Assembly (NCBI GenBank): GCA_031425525.1
Contig: JANPJM010000083.1
Coordinates: forward strand, 1 to 64,000
Reading direction: 5' to 3'
Origin: JANNMJ01 sp031425525
Lineage (GTDB): Bacteria > Bacteroidota > Bacteroidia > Cytophagales > Hymenobacteraceae
DNA length: 64,000 nt
Shown here: positions 55,204 to 63,861 of the stretch, piece by piece
Layout of the letters: the number at the start of each line of letters is the position of its first letter
Numbering within the stretch: position 1 is the stretch's first letter
Notes under the pieces: model-generated
Database searches by the model: none
What the model saw: the letters and a program-made list of their open reading frames with translations, nothing else
Told to the model about the DNA's origin: nothing
Translations under genes and position numbers: made by a program

Positions 55204-56283
55204 ATGAAAATCCTGCATCATCTTTTGCTGCTTCTCGCCCTGGGCGCCGCCGCCTGCGCCGGCCCGCCGAAAGAGAAAGAAGAAGAAATCAAGCTGCTCG
55301 CCACCAGCCCGCTGCTCAAAGACACGACGCTCACCAAAGAGTACGTGGCGCAGATTCACTCCATCCAGCACATCGAGTTGCGGGCGCTGGAGAAAGGCTA
55401 CCTCCAGAAAATCTTCGTCGATGAAGGGCAATTGGTGCAGCAAGGCCAACTGATGTTTCAGATTATGCCGCTGATTTATCAGGCGGAACTGAAAAAAGCG
55501 CAGGCCGAAGCCAGCTACGTCAGCATCGAATACCAGAACACCAAGAAGCTGGCCGACAAAAACGTGGTTTCGCCCAACGAACTGGCGTTGGCACAAGCCA
55601 AGCTCCAGAAAGCGCAGGCCGAAGTGGCGCTCGCCGAGGCGCACCTGCAATTCACGACCATCAAGGCGCCCTTCACGGGCATCATGGATCATTTCCAGGG
55701 GCGGCTCGGCTCGCTGGTGGACGAGGGCGACCTACTCACGACCCTCTCCGACAATCGTCAGGTGTGGGTCTATTTCAACGTGCCGGAGGCGGAATACCTC
55801 ACCTACAAGCAGCATACGCACTCCGACAGCGCCCAGCGCGTGCGGCTGCTGATGGCGAACAACGAGGTCTTCGGCCACGGCGGCAAGGTGCAGACCATCG
55901 AAGCCGATTTCAACAACGAAACCGGCAACATCGCCTTCCGCGCCACTTTCCCCAACCCCGAAGGGCTGCTGCGCAACGGCGAAACGGGCAATATCCTGAT
56001 GCCGGTGCCGCTCAAAAAGGCCCTCATCATTCCGCAGAAGGCCACCTTCGAGGTGCTGGAGAAGAAGTACGTTTTCGTGGTGGACAAGGACAACGTGGTG
56101 CACCAGCGCGAAATCGGCATTCTGGCCGAAATGCCCAACCTCTACGCCATCGGCAGCGGCCTGAAAGCCGACGACAAGATTCTGCTCGAAGGCATCCGCA
56201 AGGTGAAGGACGGCGACCGGGTAAGCTACGCCTTCGAGGATATGAAGTCGGTGATGCCGCGCCTCAACGTGTACGCCGAGTAA
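55204..56283 (+). CDS. RND efflux periplasmic adaptor (membrane fusion protein)
   Basis: A 359-residue AcrA-type adaptor linking an inner-membrane RND pump to its outer membrane channel. A lipoprotein signal (MKILHHLLLLLALGAAACAG) ends in Cys18. The biotinyl-lipoyl half motif GYLQKIFVDEGQLVQQGQLM is followed by a coiled-coil hairpin (about 95-140, AEVALAEAHLQFTTIKAP) and beta-barrel and membrane-proximal domains (FRATFPNPEGLLRNGETGNI). The ATG at 55204 opens the signal. It begins the operon with permease and outer membrane factor 146 bp and then overlapping downstream. Confidence 0.93.
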   Translation: MKILHHLLLLLALGAAACAGPPKEKEEEIKLLATSPLLKDTTLTKEYVAQIHSIQHIELRALEKGYLQKIFVDEGQLVQQGQLMFQIMPLIYQAELKKAQAEASYVSIEYQNTKKLADKNVVSPNELALAQAKLQKAQAEVALAEAHLQFTTIKAPFTGIMDHFQGRLGSLVDEGDLLTTLSDNRQVWVYFNVPEAEYLTYKQHTHSDSAQRVRLLMANNEVFGHGGKVQTIEADFNNETGNIAFRATFPNPEGLLRNGETGNILMPVPLKKALIIPQKATFEVLEKKYVFVVDKDNVVHQREIGILAEMPNLYAIGSGLKADDKILLEGIRKVKDGDRVSYAFEDMKSVMPRLNVYAE

Positions 56284-56321
56284 GCCTCCGGCTATCGCCC
56301 CCGTCTGACGGCGCTTTGGCC

Positions 56322-56377
56322 GTCTGACGGGTCTCGCGCCAGCCCCGCGCGCCCTCCGAACGCGAGAGCCGTCAGAC
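56322..56377. repeat. inverted repeat between adaptor and permease genes
   Basis: Seventeen-base arms (56322-56338, GTCTGACGGGTCTCGCG, and 56361-56377) match with one mismatch. The same 17-mer (without the mismatch) occurs at 62602-62618, so it is a dispersed repeat inside an operon. Confidence 0.65.
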
Positions 56378-56429
56378 CGGTCAAAGCCCCGGTCAGACGG
56401 CGCCTTCCCCTCACCCTACCACCTTCCCA

Positions 56430-59400
56430 ATGTTCAATAAATTTCTGCGTCGGCCGGTCTTCGCCATCGTCATTTCGGTGGTGATCCTCTTTCTGGGGGC
56501 GCTGGCCATTTACACGCTGCCCATCTCGCAGTTTCCGGAGATTTCGCCGCCGATGGTGATCGTGCGGGCGTCGTACCCGGGGGCCAGCGCGCAGGTGCTG
56601 ACCGAATCGGTGCTGATTCCGCTGGAACAGGCCGTCAATGGCGTGCCGGGGATGAAGTACATGACCTCCGACGCCACCAGCGCCGGCGAGTGCAACATCC
56701 AGATCGTGTTCAACCTCGGCACCAGTCCCGACCAGGCCGTGGTGAACATCAACACCCGCATCGCGCAGGTACTCAACCGCCTGCCCTTGCTCGTGCAGCG
56801 CGAGGGTGTGATCGTGAACCGGATCGTGCCGAGTATGCTGATGTACGTCAACCTGTACAGCACCGACAAGAACACCGATCAGAAATTCCTCTTCAATTTC
56901 GCGGGGGTCAATATGATCCCCGAGTTGCAGCGCATCACGGGCATCGGGCAGGCCAGCATTCTGGGCAGCCGCCAGTACGCGATGCGCATCTGGCTCAAAC
57001 CCGACCGGATGCGCGCCTACGACATCTCGGCCGACGAAGTGATGGAAGCCCTCGGCAGCCAGAGCGTCATCGGCTCGCCGGGGCGTATCGGGCGGGCGGA
57101 TGGCAAAACGGCCGCCTCCCTCGAATACGTGCTGGCGTACAAGGGCCGCTTCAATGAGGTGGAAGAGTACAAAAACGTGATTCTGCGGGCCAACGCCAAC
57201 GGCGAGATGCTGCGCCTCAAAGACGTGGCGACCGTAGAGCTTGGCTCGGAGTACTACGACCTGTACTCGAACCTCGACGACCTGCCGTCGGCGGCTATCG
57301 TGCTGAAACAGACCTATGGCTCCAACGCCAAAGACGTGATCGCGAGTGTGAAGGCGAAGCTCGACGAACTCAAAAAGTCGTCGTTCCCGCCGGGGATGGA
57401 CTACAAGATCAGCTACGACGTGTCGAACTTCCTCGACGCCTCCACGGAAAGCGTGATCCATACCCTGCGCGACGCCTTCCTGCTGGTGGCGCTGGTGGTG
57501 TTCATCTTCCTGGGCGACTGGCGCTCGACGCTGATTCCGATTCTGGCGGTGCCGGTGTCGTTGGTGGGGGCCTTCGCGGCGATGCAGGCCTTTGGGCTGA
57601 CGATCAATATGATCACGCTCTTTGCCTTGGTGCTGTCCATCGGCATCGTGGTCGATAACGCCATCGTGGTGGTGGAAGCGGTCCACGCCAAGATGCACGA
57701 CGAGCATCTGTCGCCCTACGCCGCGACGTGGCAGGTGGTGGGCGAAATCAGCGGCGCCATCATCGCCATCACCCTCATGATGACGGCCGTGTTCGTGCCG
57801 GTGGCCTTTATGAGCGGCCCGGTGGGCATTTTCTACCGTCAGTTCTCCATCACGATGGCCACGGCGATCGTCATTTCGGGCCTCGTGGCGCTCACGCTCA
57901 CGCCGGTGCTGTGCGCGATGATCCTGAAAAACCCCCACGACCAGACTCGCAAAAAGAACTGGCTCGATAAGGGCCTCGACGCCTTCAACCGCTGGTTCGA
58001 GCGCCTGACCGGGCGCTACACGGTGTTGCTGACGAAGATTGCCGCGCGCCGGCTCGTGACGTTCGGGATGCTGGCCGTCTTTGCGGTGGGCACCGTGTAC
58101 ATCGCGTCGGATCTGCCGTCGGGCTTCATCCCCAGCGAAGACCAGGGGATGATTTACGCCATCGTGCAGACGCCTCCCGGCTCGACGCTGGAACGCACCA
58201 ACGACATCACACAGCAGCTCCAGCAGAAGGCGAAGAAGGTGCCCGGCATCGCCAGTATCTCGTCGTTGGCGGGCTACGAGGTGCTGACCGAAGGGCGTGG
58301 CTCCAACGCCGGTACCTGCATCATCAACCTCAAGCCCTGGGACGAGCGCCCCAACGAATCGGTGGGCCACATCATCGAGGAGCTGGAGAAGAAAGCCCAC
58401 GAGATTCCGGGCGCCACCATCGAATTCTTCGAGCCACCCGCCGTGCCGGGCTACGGCGCGGCCGGCGGCTTCCAGCTTCAGCTGCTCGACAAAACCAACA
58501 CCGGCGACTACAAGGCCCTCGAAAAGGTGAACGACGCCTTTATGACCGAGCTGAAGAAGCGCCCGGAAATGACCGGCCTCTTCACGTTCTTCTCGGCCAA
58601 GTACCCGCAGTACGAGCTGGAAATCGACAACCAGCGCGCGATGCAGAAGGGCGTGAGCATCGGCAACGCGATGAACACGCTCTCGACGCTCATCGGCAGC
58701 ACCTACGAGCTGGGCTTCATCAAGTACCAGCGGTTTTTCAAGGTGTTCGTGCAGTCATCGCCGGAGTACCGCCGCCTGCCGGAGGACGTGCTGAACCTCT
58801 GGGTCAAGAACGACAAAGACGAAGTGGTGCCGTTCTCGGCCTTCATGACGCTCCGCAAGACGCAGGGCGCCAACGAAATCAACCGCTATAACATGTACAC
58901 CACGGCCGGCATCCGGGGCGGCCCGGCCGCCGGCTACTCCTCCGGCGAGGCCATCAAGGCGGTGCAGGAGGTAGCAGCGAAGACGTTGCCGCGCGGCTAC
59001 GACATCGACTGGGGCGGCCTGTCCAAAGACGAAACCTCGCGCGGCAACGAGGCGCTGTACATCTTCATCATCGTGCTGATCTTCGTGTACCTGGTGCTCG
59101 CCGCGCAGTACGAAAGCTTCCTGCTGCCGCTGGCCGTCATCTTCTCGTTGGTGCCGGGGGTGTTCGGCGCCTTCCTGCTCATCAAGGTGATGGGCCTCGC
59201 CAACGACATCTACGCCCAGGTGGGGCTGGTGATGCTGGTAGGTTTGCTGGGTAAGAACGCGGTGCTGATCGTCGAATTCGCCGCCCAGCAGCACGCCGAC
59301 GGCATGACCATCCTCGAAGCGGCCATCGAAGGTGCCAAGACCCGTTTCCGGCCGATCCTGATGACGTCGTTCGCCTTCATCGCCGGGCTGGTGCCGCTGG

Positions 59401-59636
59401 TGCTGGCCACGGGCGCCGGCGCCATCGGCAACCGCACCATCGGCACCTCGTCGCTGGGCGGGATGCTCTTCGGCACCGTGTTCGGGGTGCTGGTGGTGCC
59501 GGGCCTCTACTACTTCTTCGCCAAGCTCGGCGAAGGCCGCGATCTGGTACGCGGCGAAGAAAGCCACCCGGTGTCGGAGCAAGTGGAGCCGCGCCTGACC
59601 CTTGAACAACAAACGGAAGTCAATGCCCGCCATTAA
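56430..59636 (+). CDS. RND efflux transporter permease (HAE1, AcrB-like)
   Basis: A 1,068-residue inner-membrane proton-driven drug exporter. It shows the duplicated RND plan: TM1 (VFAIVISVVILFLGALAIY), a periplasmic loop, the TM4 segment IGIVVDNAIVVVEAVHAKM, a second loop and TM10 LVGLLGKNAVLIVEFAA. The relay residues are Asp409 and Lys942; the position of AcrB Asp408 is Asn410 (see findings). Porter-domain motifs such as PGASAQVLTESVLIPLEQAVNG are intact. It follows the adaptor gene and overlaps the outer membrane factor gene by 14 bp. Confidence 0.95.
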   Translation: MFNKFLRRPVFAIVISVVILFLGALAIYTLPISQFPEISPPMVIVRASYPGASAQVLTESVLIPLEQAVNGVPGMKYMTSDATSAGECNIQIVFNLGTSPDQAVVNINTRIAQVLNRLPLLVQREGVIVNRIVPSMLMYVNLYSTDKNTDQKFLFNFAGVNMIPELQRITGIGQASILGSRQYAMRIWLKPDRMRAYDISADEVMEALGSQSVIGSPGRIGRADGKTAASLEYVLAYKGRFNEVEEYKNVILRANANGEMLRLKDVATVELGSEYYDLYSNLDDLPSAAIVLKQTYGSNAKDVIASVKAKLDELKKSSFPPGMDYKISYDVSNFLDASTESVIHTLRDAFLLVALVVFIFLGDWRSTLIPILAVPVSLVGAFAAMQAFGLTINMITLFALVLSIGIVVDNAIVVVEAVHAKMHDEHLSPYAATWQVVGEISGAIIAITLMMTAVFVPVAFMSGPVGIFYRQFSITMATAIVISGLVALTLTPVLCAMILKNPHDQTRKKNWLDKGLDAFNRWFERLTGRYTVLLTKIAARRLVTFGMLAVFAVGTVYIASDLPSGFIPSEDQGMIYAIVQTPPGSTLERTNDITQQLQQKAKKVPGIASISSLAGYEVLTEGRGSNAGTCIINLKPWDERPNESVGHIIEELEKKAHEIPGATIEFFEPPAVPGYGAAGGFQLQLLDKTNTGDYKALEKVNDAFMTELKKRPEMTGLFTFFSAKYPQYELEIDNQRAMQKGVSIGNAMNTLSTLIGSTYELGFIKYQRFFKVFVQSSPEYRRLPEDVLNLWVKNDKDEVVPFSAFMTLRKTQGANEINRYNMYTTAGIRGGPAAGYSSGEAIKAVQEVAAKTLPRGYDIDWGGLSKDETSRGNEALYIFIIVLIFVYLVLAAQYESFLLPLAVIFSLVPGVFGAFLLIKVMGLANDIYAQVGLVMLVGLLGKNAVLIVEFAAQQHADGMTILEAAIEGAKTRFRPILMTSFAFIAGLVPLVLATGAGAIGNRTIGTSSLGGMLFGTVFGVLVVPGLYYFFAKLGEGRDLVRGEESHPVSEQVEPRLTLEQQTEVNARH

Positions 59637-61149
59637 GCTGCCCACCCCATGTAGCGCGGAGCCTTTGCTCCGCGTCCCAAGCGCCACGCGGAGCAAAGGC
59701 TCCGCGCTACATCTACGCCTGCGCCCCGCGCTGGCCGCCGCTGCACTCACGTTCCTGGTCGGGTCGTGCGCGCCGGCGCTCGTCGAGCAATCGGCCAACC
59801 GCTCGGTGCCCGCCGCCTACACCCCGGCCACCGCCGCCGCCCCCGCCGATACGGCCACCGCCGCCCGCGTCCGCTGGCAGGCATTCTTTGCCGACCCCAA
59901 CCTGCGCGCGCTCATCGAAACGGCCCTGGCCGGCAACCAGGAGCTGAACATCACGCGGCAGGAAATCGAGATCGCCCGCGCCGAAGTGCGCGCCCGCAAA
60001 GGCGAATACCTGCCGTTCGTGGGCCTCGGGGGCCGCGCCGCCCTCGACCGCGTGAGCCGCACCACCATTCAGGGGGCCACAGAAGACAAGATCAACATCG
60101 AGGAAGGCCACCGCACCCCCGACCCCCTCGGCAACCTGCAAGTCGCCGCCGTGGCGAGCTGGGAAGTGGACATCTGGCACCGCCTCCGCAACGCGCGGCA
60201 GGCGGCGGCCAACCGCTACCTGGCCTCCATCGAGGGCCGGAATTTCATGGTGACGAATCTGGTGGCCGAAATCGCCAGCAACTACTACGAGCTGCTGGCC
60301 CTCGACAACCAGTTGGCGCTGGTGCAGCAGAACATCGGCATCCAGACCAACGCCCTGCAATTGGTGCGCCTGCAAAAGGAGTCGGCCCGCGTCACGGAAC
60401 TGGCCGTGCGCCGCTTCGAGGCGCAGGTGCAGCACACCACGGCCCTGCAATACAGCATTCAGCAGCGCATCGTGGAAACCGAAAACCGCCTCAACTTCCT
60501 CTGCGGGCGGTTTTCGCAGCCCGTGGCCCGCGCCTCGGATGCCTTCGCCACGGCCGTGCCCAACGTGGTGGCGGCCGGCGCCCCCGCCCAACTCCTCCAG
60601 AACCGCCCCGACATCCGCCAGGCCGAGCAGCTCCTCACGGCCGCCCACCTCGATGTGCGCGTGGCGCGCGCCGCGTTCTACCCGGCGCTCCACCTCGACG
60701 GCGCCGTCGGGCTGGGCGCCTTCCGCCCCGGCCTGCTGCTCACCACCCCCGAATCGCTCCTCTTCGGCCTCGGCGCCGACCTGATGGCGCCCCTCGTCAA
60801 CCGCAACGGCCTCAAAGCCGGCCTCAAAGCCGCCAACGCCCGCCAGACCCAGGCCGTGGTGCAGTACCAGCGCGCGGTATTGAATGGCTACCTCGAAGTG
60901 GCCAACCAACTCGCCAGCGTGCAGAACCTGGCCCGCGCCTACGACGCCAAAACCCGCGAAGTCGATGCCCTCACCACGTCGGTCGAGATTGCGGGCAACC
61001 TCTTCCAGTCGGCCCGCGCCGACTACACCGAAGTGCTCATCACCCAGCGCGACGCCCTCGAAGCCCGCTTCGACCTCATCGACACCCGCCTACAGCAGCT
61101 CACCGCCGCCGTGAACGTGTACCGGGCGCTCGGTGGGGGCTGGCAGTAG
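59623..61149 (+). CDS. RND outer membrane efflux lipoprotein (OprM/NodT-like)
   Basis: A 508-residue TolC-type channel. It starts at ATG 59623, 14 bp inside the permease gene, and has a lipoprotein signal (LAAAALTFLVGSCAP). Repeats of OEP domains follow: NQELNITRQEIEIARAEVRA, ASWEVDIWHRLRNARQAAA, NRPDIRQAEQLLTAAHLDVRVARAAFYP, and a C-terminal GGGWQ. Odd feature: between MPAIKLPTP and the signal's LRLRPALA lies an in-frame, 60-bp palindromic element (59651-59710). An alternative is that the real start is downstream, but no ATG/GTG/TTG exists before the hydrophobic core. Confidence 0.9.
   Translation: MPAIKLPTPCSAEPLLRVPSATRSKGSALHLRLRPALAAAALTFLVGSCAPALVEQSANRSVPAAYTPATAAAPADTATAARVRWQAFFADPNLRALIETALAGNQELNITRQEIEIARAEVRARKGEYLPFVGLGGRAALDRVSRTTIQGATEDKINIEEGHRTPDPLGNLQVAAVASWEVDIWHRLRNARQAAANRYLASIEGRNFMVTNLVAEIASNYYELLALDNQLALVQQNIGIQTNALQLVRLQKESARVTELAVRRFEAQVQHTTALQYSIQQRIVETENRLNFLCGRFSQPVARASDAFATAVPNVVAAGAPAQLLQNRPDIRQAEQLLTAAHLDVRVARAAFYPALHLDGAVGLGAFRPGLLLTTPESLLFGLGADLMAPLVNRNGLKAGLKAANARQTQAVVQYQRAVLNGYLEVANQLASVQNLARAYDAKTREVDALTTSVEIAGNLFQSARADYTEVLITQRDALEARFDLIDTRLQQLTAAVNVYRALGGGWQ
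59651..59710. repeat. 60-bp palindromic element inside the outer membrane factor gene
   Basis: Perfect 25-bp arms (59651-59675 and 59686-59710; GTAGCGCGGAGCCTTTGCTC...) with a 10-base spacer. It encodes CSAEPLLRVPSATRSKGSALH in frame, so it adds about 20 residues before the lipoprotein signal core. Confidence 0.85.
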
Positions 61150-61174
61150 GGTTGGAGGGCTGACGGTAGCCCGA

Positions 61175-61450
61175 AAACTCCCCTCCTACTTCGGGACATA
61201 AAGTCCCTCGCCGGAGGGGAGTTCAAATATTGCGTTAGCCCGAAAACTCCCCTCCTGCGAGCGGCTTGCCGCGAAGTAGGAGGGGTGGCAGCCGAAGGCT
61301 GACGGGGTGGTTACCGCCTAGTGCCACCCCAAGGCTCGGCCTGCGTCAGCCGCAGCTACTCTGGGCACTATGCGGAGACCACCCCGTCAAATCTTCGATT
61401 TGCCACCCCTCCTACTTCGGGACATAAAGTCCCTCGCCGGAGGGGAATTG
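61175..61450. repeat. composite palindromic repeats after the efflux operon
   Basis: Three related units share CCCCTCCTACTTCGGGACATAAAG-like text or its complement: hairpin with arms AACTCCCCTCC/GGAGGGGAGTT (about 61176-61222), a second copy from about 61240 to 61302, and a third, inverted, from 61378 to 61449. The motif GCAGCCGAAGGCTGACGGGGTGG relates it to 13059-13278. Together with the next two entries it fills the 550-bp gap before 61701; no gene is supported. Confidence 0.75.
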
Positions 61451-61490
61451 GCAGGCTGACGCCTTCCTTGAACCTTCTCCAAAACGAACA

Positions 61491-61520
61491 AAGGGCGCGG
61501 GGGATATCCCCCGCGCCCTT
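61491..61520. terminator. 30-bp perfect palindrome
   Basis: AAGGGCGCGGGGGATATCCC and its continuation form a perfect 30-bp palindrome with no spacer, followed by array C. It could end transcription of the plus-strand efflux operon, or of the minus-strand gene at 61701. Confidence 0.55.
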
Positions 61521-61527
61521 CATGCAT

Positions 61528-61678
61528 GAACAAACGCCCCACCGGGCTGCCGGTACCGGGTTTGTTCCCGAACAAACGCCCCACTGGGCTGCCGGTACCG
61601 GGTTTGTTCCCGAACAAACGCCCCACTGGGCTGCCGGTACCGGGTTTGTTCCCGAACAAACGCCCCACCGGACGTCCG
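61528..61678. repeat. 42-bp tandem repeat array C (three full, one partial copy)
   Basis: GAACAAACGCCCCACYGGGC recurs at 61528, 61570, 61612 and 61654, an exact 42-bp period. Each unit has an internal inverted repeat GAACAAAC...GTTTGTTC and a GGTACC core, and copies differ at only one or two bases. The fourth copy diverges after CACCGG. Confidence 0.9.
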
Positions 61679-61700
61679 GCGTCGTGACCAGCGTCCGTCG

Positions 61701-62426
61701 CTAGGGCTGCGGCGTAGGCGTTGGGTCGGCAGGGGGCGAGCCGCCGCCGTTGACGGTGCTGAAATCGAAGTAGCCATAGACCCGCTCGCGGTAGTCGGGG
61801 TCGGCGCGGAAGTGTTTGCAGAGGTCAAGCCAGAGGCCCCACTCTTCCACGGCCACGGTGCGCCAGTCGGCGCTGATGTCGGTGGAGAGTTTCTCCTGCT
61901 TGGTTTCGTAGGCCGTGTCCGACTTGGTGGCCGCTTTGAGGCGCGCCAGCATGGCCGTGATGGCGGTGGCGGGCGCCGGGTCGCCGGGGGCGGCATCGGG
62001 GTTGACGAACGGCTTCGTTTCGGCATTGACGGCCTTTGCGAAACGCTCGAAGAGGGTTTCGTAGGCGCTCTCTTCGGCACGGTTCAGTTCGGTGAGTCCT
62101 CCCGGCAGAAAGGCATCGTACTTCGTCGATTTGGGGTCGTAGCGCAGCCCTACCAGCTTGAGTACCGCACGCAGGGTTTTGTCGGCGGCGGCGCGCACGT
62201 CGCCGAAGTTTTCGGCGGTGTTGGCTTCCAGGCTGCTCACCACTTTGTCGTTGAAGGCGGCGGCGGCCGTCCGCACCACCGTGGCCTGCGCCTGAATGGC
62301 GGCCGGCAGCCCGGCATCGGCCGCCACGGCATCGGCCGCGAACACCGCCTACGCCTTGAAGTTGGGCCGCGACACGTCGAGCGTCAGAAAGAAGTTAGCC
62401 GTGTACGAAAACATGGGTTGTGCCAT
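61701..62426 (-). pseudogene. hypothetical protein gene interrupted by an in-frame TAG
   Basis: From ATG 62426 the frame reads MAQPMFSYTANFFLTLDVSRPNFKA, then TAG at 62351-62349, and continues in the same frame for 217 codons (AVFAADAVAADAGLPAAIQAQ ... FDFSTVNGG) to 61701. The downstream part alone could start at ATG 62345 (214 residues). The protein-like sequence on both sides of the TAG and the unbroken frame suggest a nonsense mutation or sequencing error in one gene of about 240 codons. The rest is helical with a Pro-rich tail (SPPADPTPTPQP). No family is recognised. Confidence 0.65.
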
Positions 62427-62703
62427 CGGAGGGGGGGAAAAAGGTGGCGTGAGAGAAATGCTTGCGGCAACCACCGGCGAAGGCCGGCCGCCCAACGAAA
62501 GTAAGCGACAATACTGGCATATTGGGGTAAGCGCCCTCCCGTGCCGGCGCCTACGCGGCCGGCTGACCGCCTCCGGTGCTGCCGGCTGACCGCCTCCGGC
62601 GGTCTGACGGCTCTCGCGTGATGCATACCAGCAACCGGCGAAACGCATCAGACGGTTGAGGGCGAACGCCTGCGGTAACTTGCCCCCTCAACCCCGCCCC
62701 GCC

Positions 62704-63861
62704 ATGCGCCTCTCCGTTCAGAACCTCGGCCCCATCGCCGAAGCCGACGTCACCTTCGGCGACCTCACCATCCTCGTCGGCCCGCAAGCCACGGGCAAGA
62801 GTATTTTCTTGCAGACGTTGAAGCTGGTGCAGGATTGTGCACTCATTAAGGCCGCATTGAATAATCAGGGGTATGTGTGGAGTCTCAGCGGATTTCCAGA
62901 TGATTTCTTAGAGTTAGTGTATGGTGAAGGAGCAGAAATTATATGGCACGCCAATAGTGAGGTTAAGCTCAATGGCAAGAAATTCAGTATTAAGACCGCA
63001 TTAAAATCTGACGCAGGGCAATTTAATGAGCAAGCGTGGAATGCCGTGTACATACCAGCTCAAAGAAGCTTGGCACTGGCTAATGGCTGGGTCAGGCCTT
63101 TTGAGGGCTACGAATTAGCCACTCCATATGTACTCAAAGAGTTTAGTGACGCCCTGCGGCTCAACTTGCAAATGGGACTCTTTGATGACGACTTTAAAAG
63201 CAAGAAACTCAACCTGTCTAGACAAATTTCTCGATCCGTAGAAAAGCTTATCAACAGCCTCATCTATCAGGACGGTGAAATTTTTATTGATAATCATCAG
63301 CTACGACGGCGCATTACTATGAAGGTGCGTGATGCTAGTGTACCTGTTATGAATTGGTCGACTGGGCAGCGTGAATTTTTGCCTTTAATGCTCACGCTAT
63401 ACATGATTCTGAATCGCAGGCCTCGTCCGCCTTATATCATCATCGAAGAACCCGAAATGGGTCTTCATCCCAAAGCCATCCAAGCGTTTCTGCTGCTGGT
63501 GTTGGAGCTGATTCAGAACGGTCACAAAGTCATCCTCTCCACCCACTCGCCGGTGGTGCTGGAAATGGCGTGGGCGCTGCGGTTCTTACAACAAGGGCAG
63601 GCCACGGCCGCCGACGTAGCGAAGCTGTTTGAAGTAGAACCCTCCGCCGACCTATTGCCGCTCTTCGAGCGCGCCCTGACGGCCGACACGAAGGTGTATT
63701 ATTTCGACCGCCGACCGGAAGACGGTCGCGTCCACGCCCGCGATATTTCCTCACTCGACGCCGAGAGCGACGACCCCGGCATTGCCGGCTGGGGCGGGCT
63801 GACCGATTTCGTCAGCCGCGCCGGGGCGGTGGTGTCGCAGGTCATGGCGCGCAGCTTATGA
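62704..63861 (+). CDS. AAA/ABC-type ATPase (AAA_21-like, OLD-family related)
   Basis: A 385-residue ATPase of the SMC/Rad50-like class often seen in defence and repair systems. Walker A GPQATGKS (26-33), ABC signature-like STGQRE (about residue 218), Walker B IIIEEPEMGLHP (about 245-256) and the H-switch ILSTHSPVVLEMA are all present; there is no C-terminal TOPRIM. The ATG at 62704 (MRLSVQNLGPIAEADV) matches the family start. The gene's middle (about 62830-63420) is A+T-rich (about 37% G+C in a counted line) while both ends are about 63%. Its stop overlaps the next gene's ATG (ATGA), so the two are coupled. Confidence 0.9.
   Translation: MRLSVQNLGPIAEADVTFGDLTILVGPQATGKSIFLQTLKLVQDCALIKAALNNQGYVWSLSGFPDDFLELVYGEGAEIIWHANSEVKLNGKKFSIKTALKSDAGQFNEQAWNAVYIPAQRSLALANGWVRPFEGYELATPYVLKEFSDALRLNLQMGLFDDDFKSKKLNLSRQISRSVEKLINSLIYQDGEIFIDNHQLRRRITMKVRDASVPVMNWSTGQREFLPLMLTLYMILNRRPRPPYIIIEEPEMGLHPKAIQAFLLLVLELIQNGHKVILSTHSPVVLEMAWALRFLQQGQATAADVAKLFEVEPSADLLPLFERALTADTKVYYFDRRPEDGRVHARDISSLDAESDDPGIAGWGGLTDFVSRAGAVVSQVMARSL

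Noticed and set aside
56292..58400. 700-codon open frame antisense to the RND permease gene
   Set aside because: It has no family motifs, a His/Arg-rich composition typical of antisense frames in G+C-rich genes, and lies fully under a well-supported gene.
61701..62345. Separate 214-residue gene starting at ATG 62345
   Set aside because: Possible, but the uninterrupted same-frame, protein-like sequence upstream of the TAG makes one broken gene the simpler reading.
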